In this document: in pieces, positions 56,065 to 64,000 of the stretch
How the letters are laid out: each line of letters opens with the position of its first letter
Position numbering within the stretch: the stretch's first letter is position 1
NCBI RefSeq assembly: GCF_000422925.1
Contig: NZ_KE383961.1
Coordinates: 64,024-128,023 of the forward strand
DNA length: 64,000 nucleotides
Reading direction: 5' to 3'
DNA from: Paludibacterium yongneupense DSM 18731
GTDB taxonomy: Bacteria; Pseudomonadota; Gammaproteobacteria; Burkholderiales; Chromobacteriaceae
Position numbers and translations under genes: made by a program
The notes under the pieces: generated by a model
What the model was told of the DNA's origin: nothing
Seen by the model: only the letters and a program-made list of their open reading frames with translations
Database searches by the model: none

Positions 56065-56649
56065 TTATTTGTCGTCGCCAATCAGCAGGCGTGTGTCCGA
56101 GAGATACTTGTGCGGCGGAATTTCCAGATTCTTCGGCGCGGGAACGCCTTTGAACACGCGGGCCGCGAGGTCGAACTTGGAGCCATGACAGGGGCAGTAG
56201 AAGCCACCCTTCCACTCCGGGCCCAGATCGGCAGGAGCCAGATCAGGGCGATAGGTCGGGGAACAGCCCAGATGAGTGCAGATACCCACTGCAACCAGAA
56301 GCATGGGCTTGATGGAACGGGTAGTGTTGCGGCAGTACTCGGGTTGCTGCTCCACTTCCGAGCGCGGATCGGCCAGCAAGGCATCCTGCAAGGTCAGGTT
56401 TTTCAACTGCTCAGGCGTCCGGTTGAGCAGCCACACCGGCTTGCCACGCCATTCGACATTAATTTTCTGTCCCGGCTCCATCTTTCCGAACTCGACTTCC
56501 ACCGGAGCGCCGGCGGCCTTGGCCCGCTCGGACGGGAAAAAACTCAACACGAATGGAGTAGCAATGCCGACCGCTGCCACCCCACCTACGGCGCTGGTGG
56601 CAACCGTCAGAAAACGGCGACGCCCCGTATCGACTTGTTGTTCACTCAT
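56065..56649 (-). CDS. petA: Rieske iron-sulfur protein of the bc1 complex
   Basis: 194 aa. A twin-arginine signal/anchor (TGRRRFLTVATSAVGG) is followed by the 2Fe-2S domain with CTHLGC and CPCHGS binding boxes and the conserved disulphide cysteines within them. The GRRRFL start supports the ATG at 56649. First gene of the petA-petB-petC operon. Confidence 0.96.
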   Translation of the reverse strand: MSEQQVDTGRRRFLTVATSAVGGVAAVGIATPFVLSFFPSERAKAAGAPVEVEFGKMEPGQKINVEWRGKPVWLLNRTPEQLKNLTLQDALLADPRSEVEQQPEYCRNTTRSIKPMLLVAVGICTHLGCSPTYRPDLAPADLGPEWKGGFYCPCHGSKFDLAARVFKGVPAPKNLEIPPHKYLSDTRLLIGDDK

Positions 56650-56765
56650 TACAGTCATCCTCAAACAATGGGAACCGAGCATGAAACTATTTGAGTTTAA
56701 CCGATTAGCTACCGTAACTTGAAGCGGATATGCAAATAAATTGAAACCACCCCGGCGACAGCAAG

Positions 56766-57512
56766 TTAAATCGGGTTGTCATTATCCTGCCAGCAAACCG
56801 TCATGTCGTAGTCATCGCGCAGAAGTTGCCCCAAAGCCTGTATCCCATAGCGTTCCGTCGCATGGTGCCCGGCAGCAAGAAACGCAATGTCCGACTCTAT
56901 CGCCATATGGTGATTTTGCTCCGACGCTTCGCCGGTCAGAAAGGCATCGACCCCCAGGGCGATCGCATCGGCAAAGTAAGCTTGAGCCCCACCGCTGCAC
57001 CAGGCCACGCGCTCGATGCGCTTGTCCGGACGTCCGAGCAGCACGGGGGGGCGCCGCAAACGCGCGCCAACCCTCGCCGACCAGTCGGCGGCTGTCATCG
57101 GCGCGGCGAGACGGCCGTGCCATAGCAGCCCCTGCTCCCCACCCTGCCCGTCGACGGCCAGATCCAGCTCGGCGGCCAAGCGCGCATTATTGCCTAGCAG
57201 CGGATGCGCATCGAGCGGCAAATGATAGGCCAGCAAACTGATATTGTTGGCCAACAGCGCCTGCAGGCGCTTCTTCTTGATGCCGGTTACACAGGGATCT
57301 TCGTTCTTCCAGAAATAACCGTGATGCACCAGCACCGCATCGGCCCCCTGCTCCACAGCGGCATCGAGCAAGGACTGTGCGGCGCTCACACCGACCAGTA
57401 TGTGTTTCACCTCCGCCCGGCCCTCCACCTGCAAGCCGTTCGGCGCATAGTCGCGAAAACGGGACGGCTCCAGCAAGGCGTCGAGCCTGGCCACCAATTC
57501 GGTCAATAACAT
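56766..57512 (-). CDS. NIF3-family dinuclear metal-binding protein (YbgI-like)
   Basis: 248 aa. Family motifs include FRDYAPNGLQVEG, DAVLVHHGYFW (metal-binding His pair), LAYHLPLDAHPLLGNNARLA and a C-terminal AAGHHATERYGIQAL with further metal ligands. Members form hexameric rings with two metal ions per subunit. A GTP cyclohydrolase-like or hydrolase role has been proposed but not settled. GGGAAGAG precedes the ATG. It lies 31 bp downstream of the intron's 3' end. Confidence 0.9.
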   Translation of the reverse strand: MLLTELVARLDALLEPSRFRDYAPNGLQVEGRAEVKHILVGVSAAQSLLDAAVEQGADAVLVHHGYFWKNEDPCVTGIKKKRLQALLANNISLLAYHLPLDAHPLLGNNARLAAELDLAVDGQGGEQGLLWHGRLAAPMTAADWSARVGARLRRPPVLLGRPDKRIERVAWCSGGAQAYFADAIALGVDAFLTGEASEQNHHMAIESDIAFLAAGHHATERYGIQALGQLLRDDYDMTVCWQDNDNPI

Positions 57513-57543
57513 CGCTCTTCCCTCTCGCACCCCGAAGGGCATG

Positions 57544-58823
57544 ATTAGGTAGGAGGCGGGGTTACCCCCGCCGTCCTCCTACACCACCGTACGTACGGTT
57601 CCGTATACGGCGGTTCACTGAACACGCTGGAAGCGACGCAGGGTATCCTGCAGCGAAACCAGACCCAAGAGATCAAACCAGCGTTTCGGGAACGCCTCGT
57701 TCATGTGACTCGCCCCCGCGTTCCACCATGGACCGCGTTGATTCGTCGCCGAACGCCACGCCCGCTCCTCCGCCAGCCCCTTACTTTGCAGCATGCGCGC
57801 ACGGGTGAACGGACGTTTCCACTGTCGCCACAGAATGCCGCGCAGCTTGCGGCGTATCCACCCATCCAGATCCTCCAGTACGCCTCGTACTTCCGTCAGA
57901 CGGTAGTACGACACCCAGCCACGCAGCACGGGCGTAAGCAGCAGTATCGTCGTAATCAGTTTCAATATCCGCTCATCTTCGATCCTCCGGGTCAGTCGCG
58001 ACATCAGAATGTCGTGACTGACACGATCGAAAAATTGCGCCAGATCCAGATCGACGACCCAGCGGCGGCCCTCTACGATGTACGGCTTCGCCGTTTGCAC
58101 CGCCTGCCAGGCATTGCGGCCCGGTCTGAAACCGAAGCTCGAATCGGAGAATCCCGGCTCGAAAATCGGTTGCAGGATCTGTAGCAGCGCCTGCTGAATC
58201 AGCCTGTCCAGCACCGTCGGGATTCCCAAGGTCCTCACCCCGCCGTTTGGCTTGGGGATCTCTAGCTTGCGAATCGCCGACGGGATGTAACTGCCGTCCA
58301 GCAGTGCCGCGCGCAGTGTTGGCCAGCGCAGCATCAACCAAGGCTTCAAGTCCTCGACGGGCATACCCTCCACGCCCGCCGCGCCCTTGTTGCACATGAT
58401 TCGCTGATAGGCGGCCAACACAAATCCGGGTCGGCGTCTTGCCTGTTATGGCCTCGGCTGACTTCTGCCGCCCCATCCCGACGCCAGTAGCACAGAGGCA
58501 GAACGGCAGAGATCCCCGGTAATGCGCGCGACCTTCCCGCTTATGCCCGTCGGATCTACGACGTAACGTTCCTGTGCAAGTATCGGACTTTGACGATAAT
58601 GGCCGTCTCATCCCGTTACGCCGCCTCGTATCCGCTTCCTGTTCGTCAGGCCAGCGATTTGCCTTCGGCTTCCTTCAGATTCCGCCTCGCGGTGGACACC
58701 CTTGCCGTTCGGCTAACTGTTCCCCTTACCGGGTCAGTAGAGGACTTTCACCTCCAAGTCACCGGGCCGGCCACCATAGCCAGCCCAGTTGCGCTTACGC
58801 GCAATGCGCCCTGCCGGGCGCAC
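57544..58823 (-). mobile_element. Degenerate group IIC intron
   Basis: The 5' end reads GTGCGCCCGGCAGGGCGC (from 58823 downward). Internal segments ACAGTTAGCC, AAGGGTGTCC and GGAATCTGAAGGAAGC are the conserved domain I core of class C introns. The 3' end has domain V (about 57584-57617, CCGCCGTATACGG and CGTACGTACGGTGG) and a domain VI ending CCTCCTACCTAAT. It sits four bases after the T-run of the groEL terminator, the preferred target type of group IIC introns. Length is about 1.28 kb, against about 1.8-2 kb for intact elements. The reverse transcriptase gene is internally deleted. Confidence 0.9.
57615..58421 (-). pseudogene. Group II intron reverse transcriptase/maturase, internally deleted
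   Basis: A 268-codon frame remains. The N-terminal RT blocks are present (NKGAAGVEGM, KPNGGVRTLGIPTVLDRLIQQ, GFRPGRNAWQAV, WVVDLDLAQFFDRVSHD). The sequence then jumps from RRIEDERILKLI straight to the maturase X-domain (LRGWVSYYRLTE, GPWW). The QGGPLSPLL and YADD catalytic blocks are missing, as is the usual N-terminus. The join is in frame. Typical proteins are about 420 aa. It cannot act as a reverse transcriptase. Confidence 0.88.
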
Positions 58824-58827
58824 CATG

Positions 58828-58856
58828 AAAAAAGGAGCCGCAAGCGGCTCCTTTTT
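58828..58856 (-). terminator. groESL terminator
   Basis: Perfect stem AAAAAGGAGCCG (58829-58840) with CGGCTCCTTTTT (58845-58856), CAAG loop, followed on the minus strand by T6. It lies about 56 bp after the groEL stop and directly abuts the group IIC intron. Confidence 0.92.
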
Positions 58857-58912
58857 GCGGGCTAGCCACACTCCGGGGCGAACCCCGATCGTCTGGCCAT
58901 GGTATCCCGATA

Positions 58913-60586
<1,674 letters not shown>

Positions 60587-60603
60587 TCAGCAAGTGCGCG
60601 GAA

Positions 60604-60891
60604 TTATTCCACGATACCCATTACGTCTTCCTCGCGCAGCACGAGGACTTCGTCGCCATCGACCTTGACGGTCTGGCCGGAGTACTTGCCGAAGATGACC
60701 TTGTCGCCGACTTTCAGCTCGAGCGCGCGGCGCTCGCCGTTTTCCAGAATCTTGCCGTTGCCCACGGCAAGCACTTCGCCCATATCCGGCTTCTCGGCAG
60801 CAGCACCCGGCAGAACGATTCCCGAAGCGGTTTTCTCTTCGGCTTCAAGGCGCTTGATAACAACACGGTCGTGCAAAGGACGAATTGCCAT
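60604..60891 (-). CDS. groES: Co-chaperonin GroES
   Basis: 95 aa. Begins [16 protein letters not shown], with the mobile loop [14 protein letters not shown] and the C-terminal [13 protein letters not shown]. Forms the heptameric lid for GroEL. First gene of the operon, with a CIRCE-overlapped promoter upstream. Confidence 0.98.
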   Translation of the reverse strand: MAIRPLHDRVVIKRLEAEEKTASGIVLPGAAAEKPDMGEVLAVGNGKILENGERRALELKVGDKVIFGKYSGQTVKVDGDEVLVLREEDVMGIVE

Positions 60892-60960
60892 TGATCTCTC
60901 CTGATTACAGTGGCTGTTGAAAGTAAAAACCCAATCAAATCAGCGTATTGGCAGAATGCC

Positions 60961-61015
60961 TTGGCACTCTGCCCTAACGAGTGCTAATGATATGGGCAGC
61001 ACACCCGCCTTTCAA
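60961..61015 (-). promoter_or_regulatory. groESL promoter with CIRCE operator
   Basis: On the minus strand, TTGAAA (61010-61015) and TATCAT (60987-60992) are 17 bp apart. Immediately downstream, TTAGCACTC-N9-GAGTGCCAA (60961-60987) is the CIRCE operator, with one mismatch to TTAGCACTC-N9-GAGTGCTAA. It covers the transcription start, so the HrcA repressor should block groESL expression until heat shock. Confidence 0.92.
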
Positions 61016-61081
61016 GTGCGAACGGGGCTGAATTTTTTTCTATCGAGCCACAAAAATCGATAGCCATACCCGTGAAAGCGC

Positions 61082-61714
61082 TCAGATGACACCCATCTCG
61101 CGCGCATACTCGGCGATGGCGATCGAGTTCTTCAGCTTGAGTTTGCCGAGCACCCTCGCCTTGTAGGTACTGACCGTTTTCTGACTGATAAAGAACATGG
61201 TGGCGATTTCCTTGTTGCTGTAGCCCTTGGCGATATAACGCATGATCGCAAGCTCGCGCACCGTCAGCGAAGTCAGCTCGGCGCCGGCCTTGCTGCCGTA
61301 AGGATTGCGCGCCTGCGCCACCAGCGTGTCCTCGGACGGAAAACAATTGTAGCCGGCCAGGATGGCGCGCGTGGTATTGACGATTTCGTCCATGTCCTTC
61401 GACTTGGTGACGAAGCCGTTGGCCCCCTCCTGCGCCGATTTGGCCGCATACAGGCCCTCCTCATGCCCGGTCAGCACCAACACCTTGATCTTGTCGCTGA
61501 CGGCCTTGATGCGGCGGATCATCCCCAGCCCGTCCGTCTTGGGCAGAAACAGATCGAGAATCACCAGATCGGGCTGGTGCGTACGCACTTTTTCCAGCCC
61601 CTCCGGCCCGCTGTCGGCCACATCCACCACAGAGAGGTCACCCGTTTTCTCCAGACAGACGCGGATGGCAACGACGATGACCGGATGGTCGTCGATAACA
61701 ATGATTTTTTTCAT
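61082..61714 (-). CDS. NarL/FixJ-family response regulator (BvgA/EvgA-like)
   Basis: 210 aa. Receiver domain with acidic pair in IVIDDHP, phospho-acceptor Asp in LVILDLFLPKTDG, Thr in VLTGHE and Lys in FVTKSKD. C-terminal LuxR helix-turn-helix (about 145-208) with SLTVRELAIMRYIAKGYSNKEIA and SQKTVSTYKARV. No histidine kinase is adjacent, so it is an orphan in this window. The ATG at 61714 starts the conserved domain after GGGAGCC. Its targets are unknown. Confidence 0.92.
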   Translation of the reverse strand: MKKIIVIDDHPVIVVAIRVCLEKTGDLSVVDVADSGPEGLEKVRTHQPDLVILDLFLPKTDGLGMIRRIKAVSDKIKVLVLTGHEEGLYAAKSAQEGANGFVTKSKDMDEIVNTTRAILAGYNCFPSEDTLVAQARNPYGSKAGAELTSLTVRELAIMRYIAKGYSNKEIATMFFISQKTVSTYKARVLGKLKLKNSIAIAEYAREMGVI

Positions 61715-62070
61715 GATGGGCTCCCGCCATTCCGTTATGAGGCAAGACAAAGCCTGTCAGCCGCTGCCAGCGCCGCACGGCCGGGCGCCTGACCCGGCAT
61801 GGCTCTTCACTTACACCGGGACGGGTAAAACAGCGACCGTCCGGTATGTATGCGCTAACTATGCCGAACTGACTCAGGGGGCACCATCAGAGGGACTGCC
61901 AGACTATTCCCATTAATTCCGATTATCTTGTAGGAAAAAATAACAGCGACAACCAGCTCGGCCGATGGCCCGGCCAGGGACGGTTGAAAAAGGCAGAACC
62001 CGATTCGGACACCTTATCCACTGAGACCATGCAAACCATCATGCACCGAGGAAACCTCCCCTCCGTACCG
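61715..62070. other. Intergenic region between the LuxR-type regulator and the WecA-like gene
   Basis: 356 bp. Both neighbours are on the minus strand, so it holds the promoter of the regulator and the 3' flank of the WecA-like gene. An AT-rich patch lies at about 61905-61950. I saw no convincing promoter pair, terminator or coding sequence. Confidence 0.4.
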
Positions 62071-63204
62071 TTACTTGCGAAGGCGGGGAGACGGCCTGCG
62101 CAGAGCCGTTGGGCAGGTGCGCTTGACGACCATCCATCGGGGCGTCTTGAACCGGATGATCATGCGATAGAGATGGACGTAGATGAGGACGAAGGCGACC
62201 ACGCACGCCATCAAGACTTCGGTTTTGTCCCAGAACAAGGTCGCGGGAATGACCGACAGCGAAGCCAGCACCCAGAGGTAGGGAGAAGTCAGGCTGTTGC
62301 GCCGCGTACGGTGCTCCAAAACAGCCGAGCCTATCATCCAGCGCACGAGGCGCCGGTAGATCAAGGTATGCAGATGCAACGCATCGGGCAACCCCGGCGA
62401 CACGCCACGCAAAAAACGACGGCGGTAGATGGTAAACAGTGTTTCGAAAACGGGGTAGATGACCAGCAGCAGTGGGAACCAGGGGGAAACTTGATGATTG
62501 CGGGTGACCAGAAGGACAGATAGTTCGGCAATGACAAAACCGACCAAGTAAGCACCACCATCGCCGGCAAAAATGAGTCCGCGCGGATAATTCCAAGCAA
62601 GGAAGCCGGCAAGAGATCCCGCCATGGCAAAACTCAGTCCCAATAGCGAGGAATCCCCCACCTTGAATGCCACATAGGCGATGGCCAGAAAGATGAAAAT
62701 GCTGACCATGCCTGACAAACCGTTATACCCATCGATGATATTGACGGCGTTCGCAACGCCACCAACCGCAAAGACAGTCAGCAGCAAAGACAGTGGCCAG
62801 TAGGCTAACAACACATCGGCAAAGATCATGTCCAGATGTGTGAGCCGGGCACCCAACACGAAAAAACCGACCATGGCAGCAAAAAAAGTCGCCATCAGGC
62901 GAGGGAAGGGACCTACACGTTTAGTCAGATCTTCTGCCAGCCCGCCCGCAAATGCAGGCAGGGTTGATAGCAATAGCAACCATCCGAACCCATCATGCAT
63001 TTTAAAATACTGGACAGTAACACCAGCAAGTAAGCCTACGAAAATTGGAATACCGCCAATTCTTGGAACCGGCAAGCAATGGAATTTCTGCACTCCACCC
63101 AAATCATAGTCCGAGGAAAATCTGGCATGAACATGATTAAAACGGATGAGAAGTACCGCTGTGACGAAAGAAAACAGCAATGCCGAAAACAGGATAGGAA
63201 GCAT
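62071..63204 (-). CDS. WecA/MraY-family undecaprenyl-phosphate sugar-phosphate transferase
   Basis: 377 aa with about ten or eleven membrane helices. Family motifs: KFHCLPVPRIGGIPIF near the N-terminus, AEDLTKR (Mg-binding Asp region), NAVNIIDGYNGLSGMV, FAGDGGAYLVGF, and the cytoplasmic HLHTLIYRRL carbohydrate-recognition loop. It would start a lipid-linked O-antigen or exopolysaccharide chain by transferring a sugar-1-phosphate to undecaprenyl phosphate. The sugar is not clear. It faces gmd across a 437-bp gap and probably belongs to the same polysaccharide locus. Confidence 0.9.
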   Translation of the reverse strand: MLPILFSALLFSFVTAVLLIRFNHVHARFSSDYDLGGVQKFHCLPVPRIGGIPIFVGLLAGVTVQYFKMHDGFGWLLLLSTLPAFAGGLAEDLTKRVGPFPRLMATFFAAMVGFFVLGARLTHLDMIFADVLLAYWPLSLLLTVFAVGGVANAVNIIDGYNGLSGMVSIFIFLAIAYVAFKVGDSSLLGLSFAMAGSLAGFLAWNYPRGLIFAGDGGAYLVGFVIAELSVLLVTRNHQVSPWFPLLLVIYPVFETLFTIYRRRFLRGVSPGLPDALHLHTLIYRRLVRWMIGSAVLEHRTRRNSLTSPYLWVLASLSVIPATLFWDKTEVLMACVVAFVLIYVHLYRMIIRFKTPRWMVVKRTCPTALRRPSPRLRK

Positions 63205-63641
63205 AGTAAGAAATTAATTTATCAATCGATATTGATCGCCTACTACTTACCTAGACGTCTCTTAACCATTATAGATGCACAATCTTCATGATGCTGTCCT
63301 TAATCACACAAAAATCTCGAGCAGCCAGAGAGGATGGAAAGAAAACAGAGCCATGCATTGCTCGTAGTGAAGCGTAACATTACGCAACGTGCACGATACA
63401 AATATTTGCGATAATACACAACAACTAACGCCCGCCCCCCGCCAACGGACAGGGCAAACGAGCGCATAGCGCCTATCTGCCGACAGGAACATCGGGGCAG
63501 GCTCCCCTCGGCGGGCATGGTGTGGCCCATGATTCGAACGGCATTTGCCATGTCATGTCTCGAACCTCTATATAAGGACGCAATTATCCGTGTTTCGCGG
63601 ATTTGATACGATTAAACTCGTTTTGAATATCAGGAATCCCA
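63205..63641. other. Divergent region between the WecA-like gene and gmd
   Basis: 437 bp. AT-richer than the surrounding genes at 63140-63300 and again at 63390-63420 and 63560-63630. Short frames at about 63300-63551 lack a ribosome binding site and protein-like composition. No JUMPstart/ops element (GGCGGTAGCGTG) of polysaccharide operons was found. ATCAGGA precedes the gmd ATG. Confidence 0.45.
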
Positions 63642-64000
63642 TGAACAAAGTTGCACTCATTACTGGCGTTACCGGTCAAGACGGCTCCTATCTGGCCGAA
63701 TTCCTGCTGGACAAGGGCTATGAAGTCCATGGCATCAAGCGTCGCAGTTCCTTGTTCAATACCGATCGCATCGATCATTTGTACCAGGACCCGCATGTCG
63801 CCAAGCGCACCTTCACCTTGCACTACGGCGACCTGACCGATTCCAGCAGCCTGACCCGCATCATCCAGCTGGTGCAGCCGGATGAGATCTACAACCTGGC
63901 CGCGCAGAGCCACGTCGCCGTCTCGTTCGAAGAGCCCGAATACACGGCCAACGCCGATGGCATCGGCGCCTTGCGGATCCTCGAAGCGATCCGCATTCTC
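63642..64000 (+). CDS. gmd: GDP-mannose 4,6-dehydratase, N-terminal part (cut by window edge)
   Basis: The first 119 codons are present and the gene runs off the window. It starts [23 protein letters not shown], the NAD(P)-binding Rossmann motif of Gmd. [17 protein letters not shown] and [19 protein letters not shown] are strongly diagnostic. It converts GDP-mannose to GDP-4-keto-6-deoxymannose, the precursor of GDP-fucose, GDP-rhamnose or GDP-perosamine in surface glycans. GDP-mannose would come from ManC (51053-52477). Confidence 0.95.

Noticed and set aside
58426..58823. Possible small genes inside the 5' part of the intron
   Set aside because: The sequence matches the conserved ribozyme core of class C introns. 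The frames are by-products of structured RNA.
63300..63551. Overlapping 60-80 codon minus-strand frames upstream of gmd
   Set aside because: No ribosome binding site and composition rich in Cys/Arg typical of non-coding DNA. They lie in the regulatory gap.
63205..63641. JUMPstart/ops element expected before polysaccharide operons
   Set aside because: No GGCGGTAGCGTG-like sequence was found on either strand in this gap.

Overview
The window is a GC-rich chromosomal segment of a Gram-negative bacterium. It is most likely a betaproteobacterium of the Neisseriales/Chromobacteriaceae type. This is inferred from gene content and order (pilB-pilC-pilD-coaE-zapD-yacG; sspA-sspB beside the petABC bc1 operon; trimeric general porins; two divergent groups around ffh and ypjD), not from a database search. 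Almost all of it is ordinary core genome, densely packed, with many 4-bp ATGA/GTGA start-stop overlaps. No CRISPR array, prophage or insertion sequence was seen. The one mobile element is a decayed group IIC intron.

Layout, left to right: (1) 1-1026, a two-component system (sensor cut by the window edge, OmpR-type regulator) and a PepSY-like exported protein. (2) 1117-11719, a complete type II secretion operon gspCDEFGHIJKLMN on the minus strand. (3) 11983-16208, an acyl-CoA dehydrogenase, etfB-etfA and a MaoC-type enoyl-CoA hydratase (fatty acid oxidation). (4) 16183-18969, queG and, divergently, tsaE-amiC. (5) 18973-23811, the type IV pilus assembly genes pilB-pilC-pilD with coaE, zapD and yacG. 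PilD would also process the type II pseudopilins. (6) 23868-26588, two paralogous porins. (7) 26991-29598, photolyase, comEA and ypjD; 29709-32495, ffh and purB. (8) 32573-36367, a two-gene carbohydrate module (GH130-type enzyme and a GT4/(alpha/alpha)6 fusion). (9) 36938-38481, initiator tRNA, dsbA and a SPOR protein; 38737-42147, a pqiA-pqiA-pqiB-pqiC envelope lipid transport operon. (10) 42167-46899, a GntR regulator, a third porin, an MFS exporter and a divergent LysR regulator. (11) 46865-50718, comM, ubiK and glnK-amtB. (12) 51053-57512, manC, sspB, sspA, petC-petB-petA and a NIF3 protein. (13) 57544-60891, the intron relic and groES-groEL. (14) 61082-64000, a LuxR-type response regulator, a WecA-like glycosyl-phosphotransferase and the start of gmd, probably the edge of a surface polysaccharide locus that would draw on ManC-made GDP-mannose.

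The most informative finds are regulatory or structural. They are a perfect FNR box placed for class II activation of the third porin; a sigma-54 promoter with two NtrC-like sites ahead of glnK-amtB; a CIRCE operator at groES; and a perfect 10-bp-arm palindrome between the MFS and LysR genes. Also notable are a tandem duplication of the amtB 3' end together with its terminator, and a group IIC intron sitting just after the groEL terminator with its reverse transcriptase core deleted. I saw no clear candidate for a wholly new defence or biosynthetic system. The GH130/GT4-fusion pair is the least understood functional unit here.
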